Made by a program: the position numbers and the translations under genes
In this document: one piece after another, positions 16,543 through 25,335 of the stretch
Layout: each line of letters begins with the position of its first letter
Numbering within the stretch: position 1 is the first letter of the stretch
Assembly (NCBI GenBank): GCA_013416455.1
Contig: JACCES010000019.1
Span: 29,508-93,507 of the forward strand
Direction: 5' to 3'
Length of the DNA: 64,000 nt
Source of the DNA: Alcaligenaceae bacterium
GTDB taxonomy: Bacteria; Pseudomonadota; Gammaproteobacteria; Burkholderiales; Burkholderiaceae_B
Notes under the pieces: generated by a model
What the model was told of the DNA's origin: nothing
The model's database searches: none
What the model saw: only the letters and a program-made list of their open reading frames with translations

Positions 16543-17277
16543 TCAGTTCGCCAGGCCGATCTTGTTGAGCCTGCGCTCATAGAAATAAGCCAGGCGGTTG
16601 GCGGTGTAGGCGATGGCAATGTAGGCGATCGTGACGATGGTGAATGATTCAAAATAGGAAAAAGTCGTTTCCCCCACTTCCCGTGCCCGGAATGTCAGTT
16701 CGGCGAACCCCACCGTCATCGCGATCGACGAATTCTTGATCAGATTCATCAGTTCGCTGGTCAGCGGCGGGAAGATGGTCCGGAACACCTGCGGCAGAAT
16801 CACGTACCGGTAGGATTGGGCCGGCGTGAGCCCGAGGGCCTTGGCCGCGCCGGCCGCCCCGGGCGGCAAGGCGGTGATGCCCGAGCGCACCTGTTCAGTG
16901 ATGCGGGCTGACGTGAACAGCCCCAGGCAGACGCAGGCGGCGGTGAACTGCACGGTTCCGGTGGAAGCATTCAGCACCCATGCCTTGATGGGCGCCCACA
17001 GCTCCGGAACGATGAAGTACCACAGGAACATCTGCACAATGAGGGGGATGCCCCGGAACACCTGCACATAGAACAGGGCGAACAGCCGGGCGGCGCGGTT
17101 CGGCACGCAACGCATGATGCCCACCACCGTGCCCATGGACAGCGCAATCACCCAGCTGGCCATCGACAGCATGAGCGTCCAGCCGACGCTTGCACAGAAC
17201 AGCCAGAGATAGGTTTCACCATAGATTTCAGAGGTCCGGAACAGCAGCCCCCAGTCCCATTGATAATTCATACTCAC
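16543..17277 (-). CDS. Polar amino acid ABC transporter permease (GltJ-like)
   Basis: 244-residue permease, first membrane subunit of the importer. The docking loop is EQVRSGITALPPGAAGAAKALGLT followed by YRYVILPQVFRTIFPPLTSE; FRGIPLIVQMFLWYF is the usual permease N-terminal motif. The start is a GTG at 17277 or the ATG at 17271; the ATG has AGGGTG very close, so neither is clearly better. A strong hairpin separates it from the binding-protein gene upstream. Confidence 0.9.
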   Translation of the reverse strand: MSMNYQWDWGLLFRTSEIYGETYLWLFCASVGWTLMLSMASWVIALSMGTVVGIMRCVPNRAARLFALFYVQVFRGIPLIVQMFLWYFIVPELWAPIKAWVLNASTGTVQFTAACVCLGLFTSARITEQVRSGITALPPGAAGAAKALGLTPAQSYRYVILPQVFRTIFPPLTSELMNLIKNSSIAMTVGFAELTFRAREVGETTFSYFESFTIVTIAYIAIAYTANRLAYFYERRLNKIGLAN

Positions 17278-17304
17278 CCTGAGAATGTCTGAAGAGTCGG
17301 CCAG

Positions 17305-17340
17305 GCCCCATCGCCCGGCCGGCCCGCCGGGCGATGGGGC
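17305..17340 (-). terminator. Intra-operon hairpin after the binding-protein gene
   Basis: A perfect 15-bp stem, GCCCCATCGCCCGGC (17305-17319) with its complement at 17326-17340, lies between the binding protein and the permeases. In ABC operons such hairpins attenuate transcription or protect the upstream mRNA, so that the receptor is made in excess. Confidence 0.6.
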
Positions 17341-17349
17341 GGAAGGCGC

Positions 17350-18249
17350 CTACGCCCCTTTGTCGCTGGGGTTCTTGACCAGTTCCGCCAGTTCGGGCGA
17401 CATGGGAATGTCGAAGGTGATGTTCTTCGGCGGGACGGGCTTCATGAACCACTTGTCATAGATCTCGCTGAATTTTCCGCTCTGGAACAGATCTTTCAGG
17501 ACACCGTCGGCAAAGGACTTGAACTCGGGATCGTCTTTCCGGACCATCATGGCATAAGGCTCGGTCGAAAGGAACGGGCCGGTGAACGTGTAAGCCTCGG
17601 GCTCGCCCGAATCGGCCCGCAGGCCGGACAGCAGAATATCGTCGGTCGACATGCCGTCCACCCGCCGGTTCTTCAGCTGCAGGAAGTTTTCGGCGTGGTC
17701 CTGACCGTACACGAGTTCGAAAGCCAGCCCCTCTTCCGTGCTGGCCCGCTGTACCGCCTTGATGTTGTTCGTGCCTATCGTCACGGCGATCTTCTTGCCT
17801 TTCATGTCGCCGAGATCCTTGAACCCGGAATCGACGCGCGTCAGCACCTTGGTGCCCGTCAAGTAGGTGGTATAGAGAAAGGCCACCGCTTTCTGTCGTT
17901 CTTCCGTATTCGTGGTGGAGCCGCATTCGATGTCGATGGACCCGTTGACCAGCAACGGAATGCGGTTGGAAGCCGTGACAGGCTGGAACACCACTTTCAG
18001 GTCGGGCTTGTCGAGCTTGTCTTTCAGCGCCGCCACGATCTCATGGCAAAGATCCAGCGAAAAACCGGTGGGCTGGTGCTCATTGTTCAGATAGGAAAAG
18101 GGCACGGCGGTTTCCCGGTAGCCAAGGCTGACCTCGCCCGTGGAACGGATTTTTTCGAGGGTGGCGGCGGAACCCGCCGCCAGGGCGGGGGCGCCGCCCG
18201 CGGCGAAATAGGCGGCGGCGAGCACGCCGGCGATAGTTATGATTTTCAT
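17350..18249 (-). CDS. Amino acid ABC transporter periplasmic binding protein (GltI-like)
   Basis: 299-residue receptor with a cleavable signal peptide (MKIITIAGVLAAAYFAAGG, cleavage near AALAA). The mature part starts STLEKIRSTGEVSLGYRE and has VPFSYLNNEHQPTGFSLDLC, IPLLVNGSIDIECGSTTNT and KIAVTIGTNNIK, the order found in glutamate/aspartate-binding proteins. The IECGSTTNT stretch is typical of GltI. It lies upstream of its two permeases and ATPase, and downstream of a dialkylglycine decarboxylase-like gene in the same direction, so the imported amino acid may be unusual rather than plain glutamate. Confidence 0.9.
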   Translation of the reverse strand: MKIITIAGVLAAAYFAAGGAPALAAGSAATLEKIRSTGEVSLGYRETAVPFSYLNNEHQPTGFSLDLCHEIVAALKDKLDKPDLKVVFQPVTASNRIPLLVNGSIDIECGSTTNTEERQKAVAFLYTTYLTGTKVLTRVDSGFKDLGDMKGKKIAVTIGTNNIKAVQRASTEEGLAFELVYGQDHAENFLQLKNRRVDGMSTDDILLSGLRADSGEPEAYTFTGPFLSTEPYAMMVRKDDPEFKSFADGVLKDLFQSGKFSEIYDKWFMKPVPPKNITFDIPMSPELAELVKNPSDKGA

Positions 18250-18286
18250 GGTCTCCTCCTTGATGCGGGATTGGATCAGCGATCCA

Positions 18287-19618
18287 TCAGGCTGATTGTC
18301 GATGGGACGGCCTGGCGGCGATGTCCAGGCTTTCCGTCAGGGCCTCGTCCAGTATGGCGATGCCTCTGTCTATTTCCTGACGCGAAATGGTCAGCGGCGG
18401 GGCAATGCGCCATACCGAGCCCCTTTCCGGCCGGCGCTTGATATTCATGCTGAGTCCTTTTTCAAAGCATTTTTCCGTTGTGATCCTTCCCAGTTCCAGG
18501 GCCGGCTCCTTCGTTTCGCGGTCGGTGACCAGTTCGATGCCCAGCAGCATCCCTTCCCCGCGGACGTCGCCGATGGCTTCATGCCTGCCCTGCAATTCCA
18601 GCAGCGCATTCCGCAGATAGGCGCCCGTCTCTCTGGAACGCTCGACCAGGCGTTCCTCGTTCAATACCTTGAGGACCGCCAGCCCCACGGTGGCGGGCAG
18701 CGGGTCGGATACATGGCTGGTGTAGAAACTGAATCCTTTTTCGAATACGTTCTGCTCGATGTCGGGGCGGGTGACGGCGGCCGCCAGCGGCAGACCGCCG
18801 CCCAGCGTCTTGGACAGCGACATGATGTCGGGGGTGACCCCGAACATTTCGGCGCCGGTGCGATGCCCGATGCGGCCGAAGGCGGTCTGGGCCTCGTCGA
18901 AGATCAGCAGCATGCCGCGTTCGTCCGCCGCCTTGCGCAATGCCTGCATGAACGACCGTGGGGGCACCAGCACGCCGCCGGCGCTCAGAATGGGCTCCAT
19001 CAATATGGCGGCCCGCTTGCCCGTGGACGCCATGTCGTACATCTTCAGGCTGATCTCCAGGCATTGCAGTGCGGATTCCTCCGCGGACATGCCCTTGATG
19101 TAAGGGCGGTAGGAATGAGGCTCGGGAAACAGGAATATGCCCGGCGGCGGCACGCCGTAGCCTTTTCTGTCGCTGGCGAACGAGACCGTGCTGGTGCCGC
19201 CGGTGACCCCGTGCCAGGACCCGCCCACAGCCAGGACCTCATAGCCGTCTGTATACATTTTGGCGATACGCAGGGCGGCTTCGTTGCTTTCGGCCCCCGT
19301 ATTGATGAAGATGGACTTGGTCAGCCCTTGCGGCATCCATTCCGTGGCCACCTGTTTTGCCAGCCTTGCCACCACTTCGGGAATCATCCCGCTGAACAGG
19401 TGATAGGCCCGCCGCCCGGCTTCCTCGATCGCCTTGACGATTTCCGGATGGTTGTGGCCCACGGTGGCACACATCTGCCCCGAGGTGAAGTCCAGGATTT
19501 CCCGCCCGCCGTCGTCCATCACGATGGCGCCGCGGGCCTCTCGAAACAGATTGGGAAAGGAGTCGCCACCGTACCGCAGAAGATATTCCTTTGCGGCATT
19601 GCGAAGTTCCAGGTCCAT
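18287..19618 (-). CDS. dgdA: Class III PLP aminotransferase, 2,2-dialkylglycine decarboxylase-like
   Basis: 443-residue PLP enzyme close in sequence to 2,2-dialkylglycine decarboxylase, as far as I can recall that sequence. DFTSGQM (Gln48), SWHGVTG (Trp135), EPILSAGG (Ser212), FDEAQTAFGR (Asp241), LSKTLGGGLPLAA (Lys270, Schiff base), HVSDPLPATVGL and WRIAPPLT line up with the residues that hold dialkylglycine substrates. The family decarboxylates 2-aminoisobutyrate or isovaline and transfers the amino group to pyruvate. A divergent LysR gene lies 133 bp away, as dgdR does beside dgdA in Burkholderia cepacia. The symbol is provisional; another omega-aminotransferase activity is possible. Confidence 0.75.
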   Translation of the reverse strand: MDLELRNAAKEYLLRYGGDSFPNLFREARGAIVMDDGGREILDFTSGQMCATVGHNHPEIVKAIEEAGRRAYHLFSGMIPEVVARLAKQVATEWMPQGLTKSIFINTGAESNEAALRIAKMYTDGYEVLAVGGSWHGVTGGTSTVSFASDRKGYGVPPPGIFLFPEPHSYRPYIKGMSAEESALQCLEISLKMYDMASTGKRAAILMEPILSAGGVLVPPRSFMQALRKAADERGMLLIFDEAQTAFGRIGHRTGAEMFGVTPDIMSLSKTLGGGLPLAAAVTRPDIEQNVFEKGFSFYTSHVSDPLPATVGLAVLKVLNEERLVERSRETGAYLRNALLELQGRHEAIGDVRGEGMLLGIELVTDRETKEPALELGRITTEKCFEKGLSMNIKRRPERGSVWRIAPPLTISRQEIDRGIAILDEALTESLDIAARPSHRQSA

Positions 19619-19751
19619 CTTGCATTCCTTAAAAAAACCCTATCGATATCCTGATTGTGTCCTCGGCAATCGTTGTGGTCCAATGCAAAAAACACATGAC
19701 CCTTGTGAAAGACGGCGTGCCGGGACGGCGGAAAACTCAGGAGCGGGCAAG

Positions 19752-20654
19752 ATGGACACGGGTTGGTTCTACGATTTTCTGGCCTTGATCGAAACGGGCA
19801 ATTTCACCCAGGCGGCCTCTTTCCGCAACTGCTCCCAGGCGGCGTTCAGCCGCCGCATCCAGAATCTCGAAAACTGGGCCGGCGCCAAGCTGATCGATCG
19901 CAGCGTCTATCCCATGCAGCTCACTCGCGCGGGCGAGAAATTCCACCAGAGCACCCTGAGGCTGACCAGCCAGCTGGAAGACGCGCGGGCCGAACTGGGC
20001 CTGCATCAGGCTTCCCACAACATCAAGGTTGCGCTGACCTACGCTTTGGGTACCGAGAAGCTGCCGTCATGGTGGAAGCAATGGTCCAGCCGCGACGAAA
20101 TATCGTGCAGCACCCTCATCGGCAATATCCTCGAAACGACGTCGGCGTTTACGTCGGGGCTGGCCGATATTCTCATTTCATACAGCCACCCGCTTTATCC
20201 GGGCTTCAGACTGGAAGAAGGCCTGTACGAGAAAATCGTGATAGGCACGGACACACTGGCCCCCTACGGCTCGAAAGAACTGGTGAATTCCAGCGGCTTC
20301 GAGTTTCCCGGCACACCGGATCAGCCGATACCTTTGCTGAATTACTCGATCCAGTCGTATTTTTCCAAAGTCGTTCAGCACATTCTGGATTCTTCCGAAG
20401 CCGAACTGCATTCGAAAATAGTGTTCGAATCCGAGATGTCCTCCATCCTGGCCAAAGCGGCCCAACAGGGGCTGGGGGTGGCCTGGCTGACCGGGACTTC
20501 CGCCTTGCATGACATCGGGCCGGCATTGCGCCCGCTCGACGCAACGGCCGCCCAGATGTGGTCGCAGGATCTTGACATCGTGGCCTACCGGGCCCATGCC
20601 AACCGGCGAAAGCATGTGCTGCGGCTGTGGGCGGCGATGCGCGAGGCGGGGTGA
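19752..20654 (+). CDS. LysR-family transcriptional regulator
   Basis: 300-residue regulator. WFYDFLALIETGNFTQAA with FSRRIQNLENWAGAKLIDR is the N-terminal winged HTH, and the rest is a periplasmic-binding-like effector domain (QGLGVAWLTGTSAL near the end). The ATG at 19752 has AGGAG at 19739-19743. The frame runs on upstream inside the antisense of the aminotransferase, which is not coding. Divergent from the dgdA-like gene, it most likely controls that gene and the ABC importer in response to the amino acid. The dgdR name would be a guess. Confidence 0.88.
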   Translation: MDTGWFYDFLALIETGNFTQAASFRNCSQAAFSRRIQNLENWAGAKLIDRSVYPMQLTRAGEKFHQSTLRLTSQLEDARAELGLHQASHNIKVALTYALGTEKLPSWWKQWSSRDEISCSTLIGNILETTSAFTSGLADILISYSHPLYPGFRLEEGLYEKIVIGTDTLAPYGSKELVNSSGFEFPGTPDQPIPLLNYSIQSYFSKVVQHILDSSEAELHSKIVFESEMSSILAKAAQQGLGVAWLTGTSALHDIGPALRPLDATAAQMWSQDLDIVAYRAHANRRKHVLRLWAAMREAG

Positions 20655-20902
20655 CGCGCCGCCGCGCATGAGTCTTGCCACGCGCCGCCCTCCGCCGGCC
20701 GCGTGGTTATCCACACAATATGTGCACAACCCTAGGGATAACCCGGGGACATGGCCGCTAAGTGCCTGTCCGTTCACAGAATCCGGGTACTTTGGTCACG
20801 AAAATGTCACGAACGACAACATGCGAACCTGACCGTGATCGCGCGAGCCGGGCTTCCCGTTTGCTGCATGCCCGCACCTGCTTACTTTTACAGGAGGCTT
20901 GC

Positions 20903-21094
20903 ATGAACAGACCCAATCCGAATCCGCATCACACCGATGAACCCCAGGCGGACGACCGCAGCCGCGAAGAACAGCGCAGCCACGGCGACCAGCAGAACCG
21001 CAGCAAGAAGGACGGTCACGTCACCCAGGTAGGCACCGGCCAGGACAAGAACAGTTCCCGCCATCGTGGCGGCGGCGCGCGCCGCCAGCCATAG
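20903..21094 (+). CDS. Small, very hydrophilic hypothetical protein
   Basis: 63 residues, rich in Asp, Glu, Arg, His, Gln and Asn, with no hydrophobic segment and no Cys; it would be largely disordered. The case for it is a perfect AGGAGG at 20892-20897, 5 bp before the ATG, and a strong hairpin just downstream at 21104. An antisense frame over the same bases encodes a hydrophobic peptide but has only a TTG start and no ribosome site. I do not recognise the family. A stress-type small protein is imaginable but unsupported. Confidence 0.5.
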   Translation: MNRPNPNPHHTDEPQADDRSREEQRSHGDQQNRSKKDGHVTQVGTGQDKNSSRHRGGGARRQP

Positions 21095-21414
21095 AACGGG
21101 CAACGCCGGGGCGCCGGACGCGGCGCCCCGGCGCCCGCCCCGTACTCTTACCCTCTCTTCCAATGTCGGGAATTACCCTGCCCGCCGGCACGCCGCGCCT
21201 GCCCGCCGCCCCGGCGGCGCCGGAGCGTACAGCCGGCAAGACCGCATGGTTCCTGCGTTTCACATCGTAAATTCCGTTTTCACAGGATCGGGACCGCCGC
21301 CCTTACATTCGGTTTCCCTCATTGACGCCCATCAAGGCATGGCCTATAAAAACAGCGCTGGTTCAAATTAGTCGTACTGCTGTTCCAAAGAACGTACACA
21401 ACGAGGAGACATCC
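21095..21414. other. Intergenic region upstream of the TRAP operon
   Basis: After the hairpin at 21104-21133 the region holds no gene. The stretch 21260-21400 is AT-richer and probably contains the TRAP promoter. A GAGGAGA ribosome site at 21403-21409 serves the binding-protein gene. Confidence 0.4.
21104..21133 (+). terminator. GC-rich hairpin after the small ORF
   Basis: CGCCGGGGCGCC (21104-21115) pairs perfectly with GGCGCCCCGGCG (21122-21133) around a 6-nt loop, ten bases after the stop of the small ORF. It lacks a U-run but is followed by a pyrimidine-rich stretch. Confidence 0.45.
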
Positions 21415-22572
21415 ATGAAGAGCAGTTCCGCAGTCAGCACCACCGAATCCTCCGTAAAAGCATCACGCCGCCGCTTTCTGGGCGGTGCCGCGGCGGGTAC
21501 GGCAGCGGCCGCCACCCTTGCCTTCCCGGCCATCGTGAAAGCGCAGGCTCCCACCAGTTTCCGCTTCCAGAGCACCTGGCCCACCGTCGACATCTTCCAT
21601 GAATTCGCCCTCGATCTCGCCAAGAAAATCAACGACATGAGCGGCGGTGAGCTGCGCATCGAAGTCCTGCCCGCCGGCGCGGTCGTGCCGGCTTTCTCGC
21701 TGCTCGATGCCGTCGCCAAGGGTACGCTCGATGGCGGTCACGGCGTGCTCGGCTACAACTATGGCAAGCAGAATGCCCTGGCCCTGTTCTCGTCCGGCCC
21801 CGCTTTCGGCATGGACGCCAATATGCTGCTGTCCTGGCATAAATATGGCGGCGGCCAGGAACTGCTCGACAAGCTCTACCAATCCATCGGCGTCAATGTC
21901 GTGTCCATCCTGTATGGTCCCATGGCCACCCAGCCCTTCGGCTGGTTCAAGAAGCCCGTCACCCGGGCCGAAGACCTCAAGGGCCTGAAGTTCCGCACCA
22001 ACGGCTTGGCCATCGACCTGTTCACCGCCATGGGCGCCGCGGTGAACGCCCTGCCCGGCGGCGAAATCGTTCCCGCCCTCGATCGCGGCCTGCTCGACGG
22101 CGCGGAATTCAACAACGCCACCTCCGATCGCCTGCTGGGCTTCCCGGATGTTTCCAAAGTCTGCATGCTGCAAAGCTTCCACCAGTCTTCAGAAACCTTT
22201 GAAGTCATCTTCAACAAGGACAAGTACAACGCGCTGCCCGACAAGCTCAAGGCTGTCATCGCCTACGGCTGCGAAGCGGCGTCGGCCGACATGTCCTGGA
22301 AGGCCATCCACCGTTATTCGGAAGACTACATCAAGCTGCAGAAGGAAGACGGCGTCAAGTTCTACAAGACTCCTGACGCCATCCTGCAGCAGCAGCTGCA
22401 GGTGTGGGACGAGATCGTGGCGGAAAAGGCCAAGACCAATGCGATGTTCAAGGAAATCGAAGAGTCGCAGCGCGCCTTTGCCCAACGCGCGCTGGCCTGG
22501 GACATGGATACCAACAACAACCGTCGCATGGCCTACAACCACTACTTCGCCCGCCGTCAGCAAAAAAGCTGA
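21415..22572 (+). CDS. TRAP transporter substrate-binding protein (DctP/TakP-type)
   Basis: 385-residue periplasmic receptor. The leader ASRRRFLGGAAAGTAAAATLAFP is a clear twin-arginine signal, so the protein may be exported folded, as is common for this TRAP subgroup. The mature protein starts with FRFQSTWPTVDIFHEF and has ELRIEVLPAGAVVP and RAEDLKGLKFRTNGLA, whose Arg normally binds the substrate carboxylate. Similar proteins (TakP) bind 2-oxoacids. ATG at 21415 follows GAGGAGA. A strong terminator separates it from the two membrane subunits, which gives an excess of receptor. Confidence 0.92.
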   Translation: MKSSSAVSTTESSVKASRRRFLGGAAAGTAAAATLAFPAIVKAQAPTSFRFQSTWPTVDIFHEFALDLAKKINDMSGGELRIEVLPAGAVVPAFSLLDAVAKGTLDGGHGVLGYNYGKQNALALFSSGPAFGMDANMLLSWHKYGGGQELLDKLYQSIGVNVVSILYGPMATQPFGWFKKPVTRAEDLKGLKFRTNGLAIDLFTAMGAAVNALPGGEIVPALDRGLLDGAEFNNATSDRLLGFPDVSKVCMLQSFHQSSETFEVIFNKDKYNALPDKLKAVIAYGCEAASADMSWKAIHRYSEDYIKLQKEDGVKFYKTPDAILQQQLQVWDEIVAEKAKTNAMFKEIEESQRAFAQRALAWDMDTNNNRRMAYNHYFARRQQKS

Positions 22573-22592
22573 TCCGAAGATGTAGCTCACGC

Positions 22593-22626
22593 AAACACCA
22601 TCGCACACCACCGATGGTGTTTTTTT
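22593..22626 (+). terminator. Rho-independent terminator after the TRAP receptor
   Basis: AAACACCATCG (22593-22603) pairs with CGATGGTGTTT (22612-22622) and is followed by a run of T to 22626. It is a textbook terminator and probably acts as an attenuator inside the TRAP operon. Confidence 0.9.
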
Positions 22627-22653
22627 GCCGCCAGGCCGCCCCAAGGCAAAAGC

Positions 22654-22702
22654 AGCCCCCTTGGGGGGCAGCAAGCCGAAGGCGCAGCGCGGGGGCTTTT
22701 TT
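22654..22702 (+). terminator. Second terminator-like stem with T-run
   Basis: AGCCCCC at 22654-22660 can pair with GGGGGCT at 22691-22697, followed by TTTTTT to 22702. The segment between also contains a competing CCCCC-TT-GGGGG fold. Similar GGGGGCTTTTTT stems are common between genes in this bacterial group. Confidence 0.55.
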
Positions 22703-22788
22703 GATCCTTCCCACGGGCCCTGCCGGCACGCCGGCCGGCCGTGGGCATCGAACGGTAGCGCCGCTCGTCGGCAGCAGATAGGTTTTCC

Positions 22789-23400
22789 ATGCAGAAACTG
22801 TTGCTCACCATCGACCGTGTGAACACCAAGATAGGCCAGCTGTTCGGCTGGTTCGTCCTTGCCCTCACACTGTTCGTCACTTACGAAGTCGTGTCCCGGT
22901 ATGCGTTCCAGGCCCCGCACGCCTGGGCGTTCGATGCCATGAACATGATGTACGGCACCCTGTTCATGATGGCGGGCGCCTATACGCTCTCCAAGAACGG
23001 TCATGTGCGCGGCGACGTGCTTTACGGCTTTTTCCCGCCGCGGCTGCAGGCCGGCCTCGATCTGTCCCTGTACATCCTGTTCTATTTTCCCGGTGTCATC
23101 GCCCTGTGCTGGGCCGGCTACTACTACGCGGCCGAATCCTGGGCGATCCGGGAAACATCCAGTCTGGCCTCCGGCGGGCCGCCGCTCTATCCCTTCAAAG
23201 CCATCATTCCGATTGCCGGCATCACTTTGCTGCTCCAGGGGTTTGTCGAAGTCGTTTACTGCGTTGCCTGCCTCAAACGGGGATCCTGGCCGCGGCGCGA
23301 CAAGGACGTCGAGGAAGTCGACGTCGACAAGCTGAAGGACATGGTCCACGCGGAAGACATCACCACCGCGGCCGCCACCCCCGCCCCCCCACAGCGATAG
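22789..23400 (+). CDS. TRAP transporter small permease (DctQ-type)
   Basis: 203-residue inner-membrane protein with four transmembrane segments (about residues 18-35, 55-72, 95-115 and 140-160). VTYEVVSRYAFQAPHAWAFD is the conserved first-loop motif and LSKNGHVRGDVLY the cytoplasmic loop of DctQ proteins. The C-terminal 45 residues are charged and then Ala/Pro-rich, longer than usual. It pairs with the large permease that starts 16 bp downstream. Confidence 0.9.
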   Translation: MQKLLLTIDRVNTKIGQLFGWFVLALTLFVTYEVVSRYAFQAPHAWAFDAMNMMYGTLFMMAGAYTLSKNGHVRGDVLYGFFPPRLQAGLDLSLYILFYFPGVIALCWAGYYYAAESWAIRETSSLASGGPPLYPFKAIIPIAGITLLLQGFVEVVYCVACLKRGSWPRRDKDVEEVDVDKLKDMVHAEDITTAAATPAPPQR

Positions 23401-23415
23401 CAAAGGATTCCGACA

Positions 23416-25320
23416 ATGAGAAAAGAAGTCTGGTTCGGCCTGTCCATCCTGATGGCAATCGTCATTGCCATCGTCGTCCTGATGCCATCGCCGGAGAACA
23501 TCACCAACGGCCACCTGGGGCTGCTCATGCTCGCCCTGATCGTGGTCACCATCATGCTGGGCTTTCCCACCGCCTTCACCCTCATGGGCATGGGCGTGAT
23601 GTTCACCTACCTGGCATACAGCCATCTGCCCATGCAGACAGCCATCGAGCAGACGCTCGATCTCATGGTGCTGCGCGCCTATTCCGTCATGACCAACGAC
23701 GTGCTGATCGCCGTCCCCCTGTTCATCTTCATGGGCTACCTGGTCGAACGCGCCAACCTGATCGAAAAGCTGTTCAAGAGCATGCACCTGGTCCTGGCCC
23801 GCGTACCCGGCTCGCTGGGCGTAGCCACCATCGCCACCTGCGCGGTGTTCGCCACCGCCACCGGCATCGTCGGCGCCGTGGTGACCCTGATGGGTCTGCT
23901 GGCCATGCCGGCCATGCTGAAGGCCGGCTACAGCGTGCGTCTGACCGCCGGCGCCATCACGGCGGGCGGCTGTCTGGGCATCATGATTCCGCCTTCTGTG
24001 TTGCTCATCGTCTATGGCGCGGTGGCGGGCGTATCGGTCGTCAAGCTCTATGCCGGCGCCTTCTTTCCGGGCCTGATGCTGGCCGGCCTGTATGTGCTCT
24101 ACGTCATTCTCATGGCAAAGATCTTTCCGAAGTCGGCTCCGCCGCTCTCGGAAGAAGAACGCCGTGTCGAGCTGCCGCCGTTCGCGGCGAGCATCAAGGA
24201 CACGATCACCAACAAGGCGGTTCCCGGCCTGATCAGCGCCATGAAGGGCAAACGCAACGCCGATGTCCCGTTCACCACCCTGCTCCAGCATCTGATGGTT
24301 GCGCTGCTGCCAGCCATCCTTTTCGTGGCGGCCATGGGCCTGACCTACAAGGTAGTGACCGCCCCGGTCATCACCGTCGATTACGGCCTGCAGGAAATGG
24401 GCGGGTTCAGCAGCTTCGATGGCGACAGCAACCTGTACGGCGGCGGGCTGGCCGAACCGGAAGGGGCGGAGCCCCTGGGAGCCCTGGGCTTCGACACGGC
24501 ACCCGCTGAAGAAGCCGCGGAACAGGCTGTCGCCGAAGAAGCCGGGGAAGCCGCCGGCCCGCCGCCCACGCCCGCCCCCTCATGGTTCTGGATCATGTTG
24601 GGGGTGGGGACGGTGATCATGCTGATCTTCTATACCATGTTCACGTTCGCGCGGCTCGAAATCTTCAAGATGCTGATATCGTCCTTCTTTCCCTTGGCCA
24701 TCCTTATTGCGGCCGTGCTGGGCAGTATCGTGTTCGGTTTCGCCACGCCTTCCGAAGCGGCGGCCATGGGGGCCTTCGGCGGCATTGTGCTGGCCTTCGC
24801 CTATGGGCGGCTCAACACGGACATGATGAAGGAGTCCGTCTATCTGGCGGCCAAGACCAGCGCCATGGTGTGCTGGCTGTTCGTGGGCTCGGCCATCTTC
24901 TCGGCCGCGTTCGCGCTGCTGGGCGGGCAGGAAATCATCAACGCCTGGGTGCTCGGCATGGACCTCACCCCGGTACAGTTCCTGATCATGTCCCAGGTCG
25001 TCATCTTCCTGCTGGGGTGGCCGCTGGAATGGACCGAGATCATCGTGATCTTCATGCCGATCTTCCTGCCTCTGGTCAATCACTTCGGCATCGACCCGCT
25101 GTTCTTCGGGCTGCTGGTGGCGCTCAACCTGCAGACGGCCTTCCTGTCGCCGCCGGTCGCAATGTCCGCCTTCTATCTCAAGGGCGTGTCGCCGCCGCAC
25201 GTCACGCTGAATCAGATCTTCCTGGGCATGATGCCGTTCATGGGCATCCAGATCCTGGCCATCGTCCTGATGTATCTGTTCCCCGGCATCGGGCTGTGGC
25301 TGCCCAGCGTGCTCTACTGA
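23416..25320 (+). CDS. TRAP transporter large permease (DctM-type) with a long mid-protein insertion
   Basis: 634-residue membrane subunit that carries the substrate with Na+. The N-terminal half has the family's GFPTAFTLMGMGV, DVLIAVPLFIFMGYLVER and AGGCLGIMIPPSVLLIVYG; the C-terminal half has FATPSEAAAMGAFGG and PVAMSAFYLKGVSPP. The usual length is about 430. The surplus lies between residues 250 and 400 and includes an extra hydrophobic stretch and a linker of about 60 residues rich in Gly, Glu and Ala with a PPPTPAP end. The frame is intact throughout and the codon use does not change. Long DctM forms exist in 2-oxoacid TRAP systems. Confidence 0.9.
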   Translation: MRKEVWFGLSILMAIVIAIVVLMPSPENITNGHLGLLMLALIVVTIMLGFPTAFTLMGMGVMFTYLAYSHLPMQTAIEQTLDLMVLRAYSVMTNDVLIAVPLFIFMGYLVERANLIEKLFKSMHLVLARVPGSLGVATIATCAVFATATGIVGAVVTLMGLLAMPAMLKAGYSVRLTAGAITAGGCLGIMIPPSVLLIVYGAVAGVSVVKLYAGAFFPGLMLAGLYVLYVILMAKIFPKSAPPLSEEERRVELPPFAASIKDTITNKAVPGLISAMKGKRNADVPFTTLLQHLMVALLPAILFVAAMGLTYKVVTAPVITVDYGLQEMGGFSSFDGDSNLYGGGLAEPEGAEPLGALGFDTAPAEEAAEQAVAEEAGEAAGPPPTPAPSWFWIMLGVGTVIMLIFYTMFTFARLEIFKMLISSFFPLAILIAAVLGSIVFGFATPSEAAAMGAFGGIVLAFAYGRLNTDMMKESVYLAAKTSAMVCWLFVGSAIFSAAFALLGGQEIINAWVLGMDLTPVQFLIMSQVVIFLLGWPLEWTEIIVIFMPIFLPLVNHFGIDPLFFGLLVALNLQTAFLSPPVAMSAFYLKGVSPPHVTLNQIFLGMMPFMGIQILAIVLMYLFPGIGLWLPSVLY

Positions 25321-25335
25321 GGAAGCGACCGTTAC

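Noticed and set aside
20707..20715. TTATCCACA, a perfect DnaA box, with TGTGCACAA close by
   Set aside because: Only one perfect box, no box cluster, no AT-rich unwinding element and no dnaA, dnaN or parAB genes nearby; not evidence of an origin.
20888..21163. Minus-strand frame of 91 residues with a hydrophobic centre
   Set aside because: It starts at TTG without ribosome site and lies antisense to an ORF with a perfect AGGAGG; probably a GC-rich shadow.
22189..24291. Minus-strand frame of 700 residues antisense to the TRAP genes
   Set aside because: Composition is rich in His, Gln, Arg and Gly as in shadow frames of GC-rich genes; the plus-strand proteins are clearly real.
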